Shown piece after piece: positions 58,141 to 64,000 of a stretch of 64,000 bases of DNA. Below the pieces are notes generated by a model, which saw only the letters and a program-made list of their open reading frames with translations, was not told the DNA's origin and did not search any database. The translations under genes and the position numbers were made by a program. The stretch comes from Pyrrhosoma nymphula (Eukaryota; Arthropoda; Insecta; Odonata; Coenagrionidae), in assembly GCA_963573305.1 (NCBI GenBank), contig OY754334.1, positions 94,051,848 to 94,115,847 of the forward strand, written 5' to 3'. The number at the start of each line of letters is the position of its first letter. Position 1 is the stretch's first letter.

Positions 58141-60213
58141 ATTGACCAGACAAGTCGACAGTTATGCAACTTATTTACAGGAAATTATTCCTAGAGCAAA
58201 TAAAGCATTACTTTATCTTATCTTATACAAGATGAACGATCCTTTACGATGACCGGTATCGTTTAACGTTAACTGCTGCCTACATTTTGAGAATTAAAAA
58301 TGATACGATCTCGATGCTGTCACTGTTGGAAAAGTCCACAATGAAGCTTTTCCATTTGTCTGCTGAGGACGTGTAAGTCTAATGGTAGTGAAAATTCACG
58401 TCTTTCATGATTTTAAATATTTCCTCTATGAAATTTTCAGCATCTAACATTCTTTTTCTGAAAACTCGATTTAAGTCGACCATTTAGCCTTAACATTTTA
58501 TGCCTGAATTTAATAGTTTCAATGAATTATTGTATGATTTTCTCCCCTGTGACTAAGGGCAGGTCAAAAAAGTGACTCTTTCTATAATATGTGTACTATA
58601 ATTCAAATATCTTAGCGACTGAACTTCGTGTGCTTTCGTAACGGTCCGATAAGCGTCTTCGGTTGTTGGGGGCGGGAAGTTCATGGGGGATGAGGGGGAT
58701 TCAAGGCGGGGTTGCCAAATGCACCGCTCAGAGAAAGAGAGAATTTACGAAGGGAGTGAAATTCGGCAACACTGCACACAGGAGCACGAAGGAGAAACTG
58801 ATATTTTCCGAGGCCACGCTCCGCCCACTCACATCACATTGGTCATTCTCTTGTCATGTGCCTTGGAGCTTCCTCTCCCCTCTTCCCCCGAATCACAAAT
58901 GTATTTTAATTCTAGCATAGATAACGTTAATCGTTAGATTACGAAGCCATTGCGTTAACTTGATGTTAACTCAGTTCAGGTTTTCTATAATATTACATCA
59001 GACTGTCAGGTTAGTTGACGTAAGCGTTATCGATGGAGGATGAAGTTTTCACATCGAGAAAATGTATAAACAGAGCTAATAAATCTGGGCCTTTAGTCTC
59101 AATCTCGCCCCTCTGAATAAAGTCATGTTTATTTATCTAATTACCTATCTATCCATTGAATTGAAATGAACAGAGAAATCCTTGACTTGACCTCACCACA
59201 TTGCAGGAAAGAAGCAACTTGCCGAGCAGTTGCTCCGCGATTAACATATTAATTTCCAATTTTGAGTAAAAAAGCCTTGCAATCGAGCCTCAATTAAAAT
59301 AAAAAAAACAGTAGAGCAGCGAAAAACTGAACTTCGAAGAAACGAGAATGTAATCCCGCTAACTCAACCCACCCAGTTCCATTGCCGGCACACACACGAA
59401 AAAATCAAAATGATTAGAGGAAATGATAAAAAAAGTCTTGATGATAAATATGAATTTTTTCTCCGCGCACTCCTTAAATATACGCATTCGACATTAGTTT
59501 AATGCGCCGCTGTCTCTCTCCTACCCCATTTTACATCGAGAAATCGAAAGAGAGATAGATTGAAAGAAAGAAAAAAAAATAACATCAAGCCATTCCTTGC
59601 AAGCACACATCATTTCACACAAGTCATTAAAAACTCTGCGGGACAACCTTATAATTTAAACCCGGGAGAGGAGGAAGGGGATTCCATCTTATAAAAGATT
59701 ATTTTAACCGTGATACGCACTCGAACCTTAACCAACTCCACAACCCCTCGATCTTATAGTTTCACCCCAACTCTTTTATCTTCCTCCAATTCAAGCTTTT
59801 CCCTCTTCATTCTCCTCAAACTCCTTCCTCGTGCTTGGGACGGCATTCCCCCTTTCCCTCCTCCCCCAATGCCTCGTAAACAACACTTCTTGATCTCCTC
59901 CCCCTCATAATTTCAACCGCCGCCTCCTACCCCACTCCCCGCGCCAACGCCATCTCTCGGCTAATTTACACAAAACTCGGTAAAAGCACGCGACCAGTTC
60001 CTTGGAAAATCTTGCTCTCCTCCTGCCTTTATTCTCCTCCTCATCAGAGCTCCTTCTTACCCCCCCCCCGTTTCATGTCCATTATCCACACGATCTCTCC
60101 TCCTTCTGCTCCTGCCGCTCGGCCTGCTTGCCTCCTCCTTCGCTCAATTTCATTTCCCCCGTCTCTTTTAAGGCGCGAGCACGACTAGGGGCCCGTGAAG
60201 GGGTGCCTTCTAA
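58141..60213. other. No gene recognised; pyrimidine-rich tract at 59690-60170
   Basis: Mixed DNA without gene signals. From about 59690 to 60170 the + strand is C/T-rich (CTCCTCCTTCTGCTCCTGCC, CCCCCCCCCGTTTC), similar in style to the tract at 42290-42680. Confidence 0.5.
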
Positions 60214-61438
60214 AGGCCGTTTTACACGGTACATTTATTAGAACAATCTATCGTGCGAACGCATGTGCAGTCAAGTGTGCAAGAAAATATTGTACGAGCG
60301 TCTGAATCAGACTGAATGTCGCTTTGCACGATGAGTGCAAACGCACAATTTTCCGTGCAATTTAGCGGTAGAAATCGATCGGAATTCGTTAGTGTTTTGT
60401 TTATCATGTTTATGTTTCACTTGTGAACACATGTTTCACTCACGTATTTGAAAAGCTGATCACCTGAAATTTGGAACCTCGACTCGACCATCTGCCTACT
60501 GATAATTCTCCCGGTTCACAAAAAGCTCTCTTGGACTTCTCTCACTGGCTTTATATTCGACCTTTGCATCGTTTCGTTTTTTCTCATCTGGATTTTAGTG
60601 CGACAAGTCATTGACGTTTCTCGCTGGATCTCCACTCTTGTTAGACGAATTTCGTGGGTTTATTATGTGTGTGTGACAAAGTGTTATCATCAAGTGGTAT
60701 AGCGGAACACGGGACCCCTTTTTTTAGTCCCTCCAAATTTCCCTCCCTTGATTTGTACCAGTGTTTTAATGTCCTTTTTCGACGATTTCTATGTTACTTG
60801 CTAACCAACAGAAATAAAATGATTATCACTATATCACGCGTGTTATCAGGAACTCTACTTGAGGACGCGACCAGTCATAATTTTGGGGGAAAAGGACACA
60901 AACCCAAAGATCGCCATTACACTGAAAAACCAGAACACCAAATAACACGATGAAATGACGATGTAAAAATTTGAGGCTCTTTGAGAACTCTTCTCGGGTT
61001 CTCCACTGCTTCAAACTATTCATAATTGTCGACGTTATTAATTCTTACCTTGAGAATGAGTGACGAGTCGTCTCTCGAAATGTGAACATTTATGAATAGT
61101 TTAAACCGGTGGAGAGCCCGAGAAGAGTTTACTCATTAAAGATTATATACACAGGATAATAGTTACTCATATTATTCGACGGGAAAGTGTTAATCCTTTT
61201 TATAAACAACTATTTTCAATCGTAACACAGGCACCACAGTTTTCGCCATCTGTTGAATAAAACCGGATCGAAATTGTATGATTGTTTGAATGGAATTAGA
61301 ACAGGTTCTATTTTCCGTTCAGTCATTCATACGTTCGCACAAGCGTTTGCACAATTTGCCGCTTTACACGGTACAAATTCCTGATACATGCGTTCGCACG
61401 ATAGATTGTACAAAAAAATGTACCGTGTAAAACGGCCT
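60214..61438. mobile_element. 1.2-kb inverted-repeat element with TAA duplication (PIF/Harbinger-like)
   Basis: Ends AGGCCGTTTTACACGGTACA and the inverted form of TGTACCGTGTAAAACGGCCT are flanked by TAA (60211-60213 and 61439-61441). Subterminal ATCTATCGTGCGAACGCATG recurs inverted at the right end. The right 230 bp share TTAGAACAGGTTCTA, CGCACAAGCGTT and GCCGCTTTACACG with the small element at 25781. No intact transposase frame. The middle (about 60420-61230) looks like unrelated nested DNA, including the palindrome at 60985. Confidence 0.85.
60985..61130. repeat. Fold-back palindrome with hammerhead-like hairpin, copy 3
   Basis: Arms 60985-61025 and 61089-61130 are inverted copies (AACTCTTCTCGGGTTCTCCA and its complement, then AAACTATTCATAA). 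Between them CTTGAGAATGAGTGAC, loop GAGTC and GTCTCTC are followed by GAAA (61077-61080), then CCGGTGGAGAGCCCGAG. The stem, loop and downstream CGGTGGA match the copies at 26405 and 35730. It lies nested within the 1.2-kb element. Confidence 0.7.
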
Positions 61439-61441
61439 TAA

Positions 61442-62507
61442 GAGGAAGTTCCGAGCCGGGTAGTTTGCCTAGCCTTTCCAATTAGGAGATAACTCCCGGG
61501 AATCGTTTCTTACGTGATTCAGTGCCCTGAACTAACGCGAGTGGGGATTAAGAATCATAAACAACAAATTGAGAGAGGAAATTTGCCGGAGAGGGACTTA
61601 TTATACCTATCTTAACCACCCATACACACCCATAATTTCCTTTCGGGGTGGGTACAGTCGAAAGAGTATAGGTAAGTATAATTATGGGTAAATTACCAAT
61701 AAAACTGCCTCCGATTTGTTCATTTCCTCCATACTGCCCTATCCTTACATATATACCTCTTTTGCTTCAGTTACACTCATACATTCCCTCATATTCTTGA
61801 TACTCCTTAAGCTCCTCCTCTAGTTAACCCCCAGACGGTCAAGGTGTCGGCTTCTTCAGGGCACCTTAAAACACTCATGGTGCCGATTTAAACGCTCTTT
61901 GTATCACTGCTACTATAAGTTCTCTTTTTTAAACTATCTTCTATAAAGATGCTGCTTTTTCTAGTGTTTAGATATTATATTTATCTAAGCGGAAATTTAC
62001 CTTGAGAATAAAAAAATCGAAATTGATACTGGGTGAAACAGTAGGTATCTCAAAAAAATATTAAAATAAATAGTTGGTTTTCGAAAATTTTGCCATGGGA
62101 GCGAAATGGTTATGAGTCATTTCCACCATTTCATTCACATTCCCGACTTCATCGGTGTCTAACGTCTTCCTCTCACGCTCGCATTCATTCCTTTACTAAA
62201 TAAATCTTCATTATACAACTTGAATCCATTCTCTCAAAATGCAACTAAATGAAGAAGCTCGGTAATTTCAAAAATAGATACATGCCCTTCGCTGGAGTAT
62301 CCATTTAACATTCCTTACCCAATTTCGCCGCTAACACTTCCTCAAATGCCCTATTTACACTGCAGAATAATAGAAATACGTTTATTCTCTTAAAGATACA
62401 GAATATGAACCTAATTGTCGACAAACAAAATAATATTTTGCTTCAATTTATGGAAAAGCTGGATATTAATTTTGAAATGAAATTAATTGGTAAATTTTCC
62501 ACACTTA
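61442..62507. other. No gene recognised
   Basis: AT-rich DNA without coding or structural signals I can support. Confidence 0.5.
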
Positions 62508-62610
62508 TTTTTATTAACCGGCCCAGGTTTCAGCACCATGTGCCATTTTCAAGTTGACAACCTTGAAAAAACTACCAGCTAATGAAACCTGGGTCGGCTA
62601 TTAAAATTGA
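62508..62610. repeat. Fold-back palindrome with CAGGTTTCA / TGAAACCTG arms
   Basis: Arms about 62508-62533 and 62579-62610 are inverted (AACCGGCCCAGGTTTCAGC and CTAATGAAACCTGGGTCGGC). The loop holds a second small inversion, TTTTCAAG / CTTGAAAA. Confidence 0.75.
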
Positions 62611-64000
62611 AAGAAAGGAAAACCATACTTTAGATCTCTAAAGAACCTTAAACTACCCTGATCCTCCAATATTTCTCCATTGTCTCACTTTCGTTAAAAC
62701 ATTTGTACAAAACTTCCTCCTCACAGCTCTTTCCACTCCCGTGGCATATGAACAATCTGAAATTGTAACTAAAATGAGTATAATCAATATCTATCAACCT
62801 AGTCATAAATTCCTTTTATCATTAGTTTCAGATTCGTGATAATAAGAAAAAGGCACTTATTATGTCTTTGATAACGCCGACCAAATCCATCCTGATCATT
62901 AAAGTAATATAACGGTTAAGGGATGTTTACCACGCTATTTCTTTCCACGAATCGAATTTGAAATTCCATGGGAATTAAGGCAGGAATGGGTGAAACATGA
63001 GAAAAATACGTATTTTCTGTCACGCAGAAGCGTCAAATTTGCGAAAAACTGGCGCAGGAAGGTAATGACCATGAAGGTGAAGGGAAGCAACCATCATAGA
63101 GTTACAACTGATAGTGAATAACTGTAGAATTGGTGTCCAAATACGCAATTTGATGGAAATATCGCTGCAGTCGGGTCCTTGGACTGGAAAAAGTATTTCA
63201 AGTACATTCGGTGAATTCTCTGCATAATTATAATCTTACTCTTAACGTATGACGCATAAATGCAAACCCTGTTATAATTCAGACACGTCTAGAAATTTAT
63301 AATACTAGTGGTACCTTAAGCAGTGTGTCCACTCCAACGTCATAGTTACCACACATTGCCAACCAGTTAAGCTGTTTAAACAATTACTTAAATCTCCATG
63401 TAATCATATTTGTTCAACTCGTAGCAAATAAGTTCTTTACTTGATTACGCCAATAAGTAAAATGAATATACCCACATTTTTGCCTCCAACGAGCAAACGT
63501 CTGTTTGGTGACAAACTGAACCAAGGAGCGAATTTTTCACAAGATGAAATGAAAAATGAGCGAAGGCACCAACCCAAACCCATTTCTACCAACGTATACT
63601 CGTTATCTTTTTTTTAAACACGTTAATTCCTACAAAAGAGCGATATTAAGACATTTTCCTTTTTTTCTACTATCGGTTAACATCAACCTTTCTTTTGCAT
63701 AGGTACTTTGTGTGTTTGTTACTTTTACTTAAACGTAGTGGCCATGGTGATTACAGATGTACATACTCCTGTAGACAGAACACAAAGAGAAATTCCTTGG
63801 AATTGTGATATCCTTCTCCATGACTGTGATAACCTACCCAGTCGATGAATGAATTGCTTACCAAGCCGAATGCATTTGATGAAAGCATACGGAACTACAG
63901 CACTGAGAATTATTAAAACCATTAAATGCGTAAACGGCCATGTTCAATAAATTTTCCATGGCTAATTAAACAATAATTACTGAAAGTGTAGTCGAGAAAC
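62611..64000. other. No gene recognised
   Basis: AT-rich DNA to the window edge. No paired-domain exon or transposon terminus was recognised. Confidence 0.5.

Larger units (their letters stand above)
34420..64000 (-). other. Upstream Pax intron or 5' region, no further coding exon recognised
   Basis: The first coding exon seen starts in mid-domain with phase 1, so at least one upstream exon must exist. I looked on the minus strand for the expected RED helices (a FAWEIRERL-like block) and found none up to 64000. This stretch is therefore probably one intron of at least 29.5 kb, though a small exon could have been missed. It is packed with mobile-element remnants, listed separately. Confidence 0.6.

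Overview
This is a eukaryotic, non-coding-rich window from an animal, most likely an insect or other arthropod. The one host gene I can support is a Pax gene of the eyegone / twin of eyegone class. It lies on the minus strand and has AG|GTGAGG splice donors, introns of 4.0 and 6.2 kb, and dense transposon debris. The tRNA-derived SINE, non-LTR retrotransposon tails, a Helitron helicase fragment and several terminal-inverted-repeat families fit an arthropod genome. The species cannot be named from this sequence.

Layout. Positions 1-18612 are one huge minisatellite of about 33-36 bp units, several hundred copies. Its G-rich strand is + up to about 14117, flips to - until about 18200, and flips back to + until 18612. 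Blocks of several hundred bases within it have been duplicated again as higher-order repeats. At 18613 it joins directly to about 3.2 monomers of a second satellite of about 240 bp, which carries a degenerate tRNA-like segment. Positions 19379-22487 hold no recognisable gene.

The Pax gene occupies 34419-22560 on the minus strand in three coding exons. They encode the end of the paired domain (RED subdomain) plus a His-rich linker (34419-33868), homeodomain residues 1-46 (27672-27431), and homeodomain residues 47-60 plus a long C-terminal tail (23423-22560). All splice phases agree. The upstream exons (start codon and the rest of the RED domain) were not found between 34420 and 64000, so they probably lie beyond the window behind an intron of at least 29.5 kb, or in a stretch I failed to recognise.

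The introns and the region from 34420 to 64000 are a layered transposon landscape. There are terminal-inverted-repeat elements with TAA target duplications (25781-25995, 60214-61438), and a TTAA-flanked family including a back-to-back pair that shares one TTAA (39400-40659 and 40664-41221), one member of which is split by another element. A further terminal-inverted-repeat element has split a retrotransposon coding tail (53185-54385). Other components are a Helitron PIF1-type helicase pseudogene (35290-35670), five or six decayed non-LTR retrotransposon C-terminal tails, several long fold-back palindromes, and three copies of a hammerhead-like hairpin followed by a CGGTGGA motif. The two Pax introns also contain old direct duplications, including a clear tandem one of about 590 bp (31700-32780).
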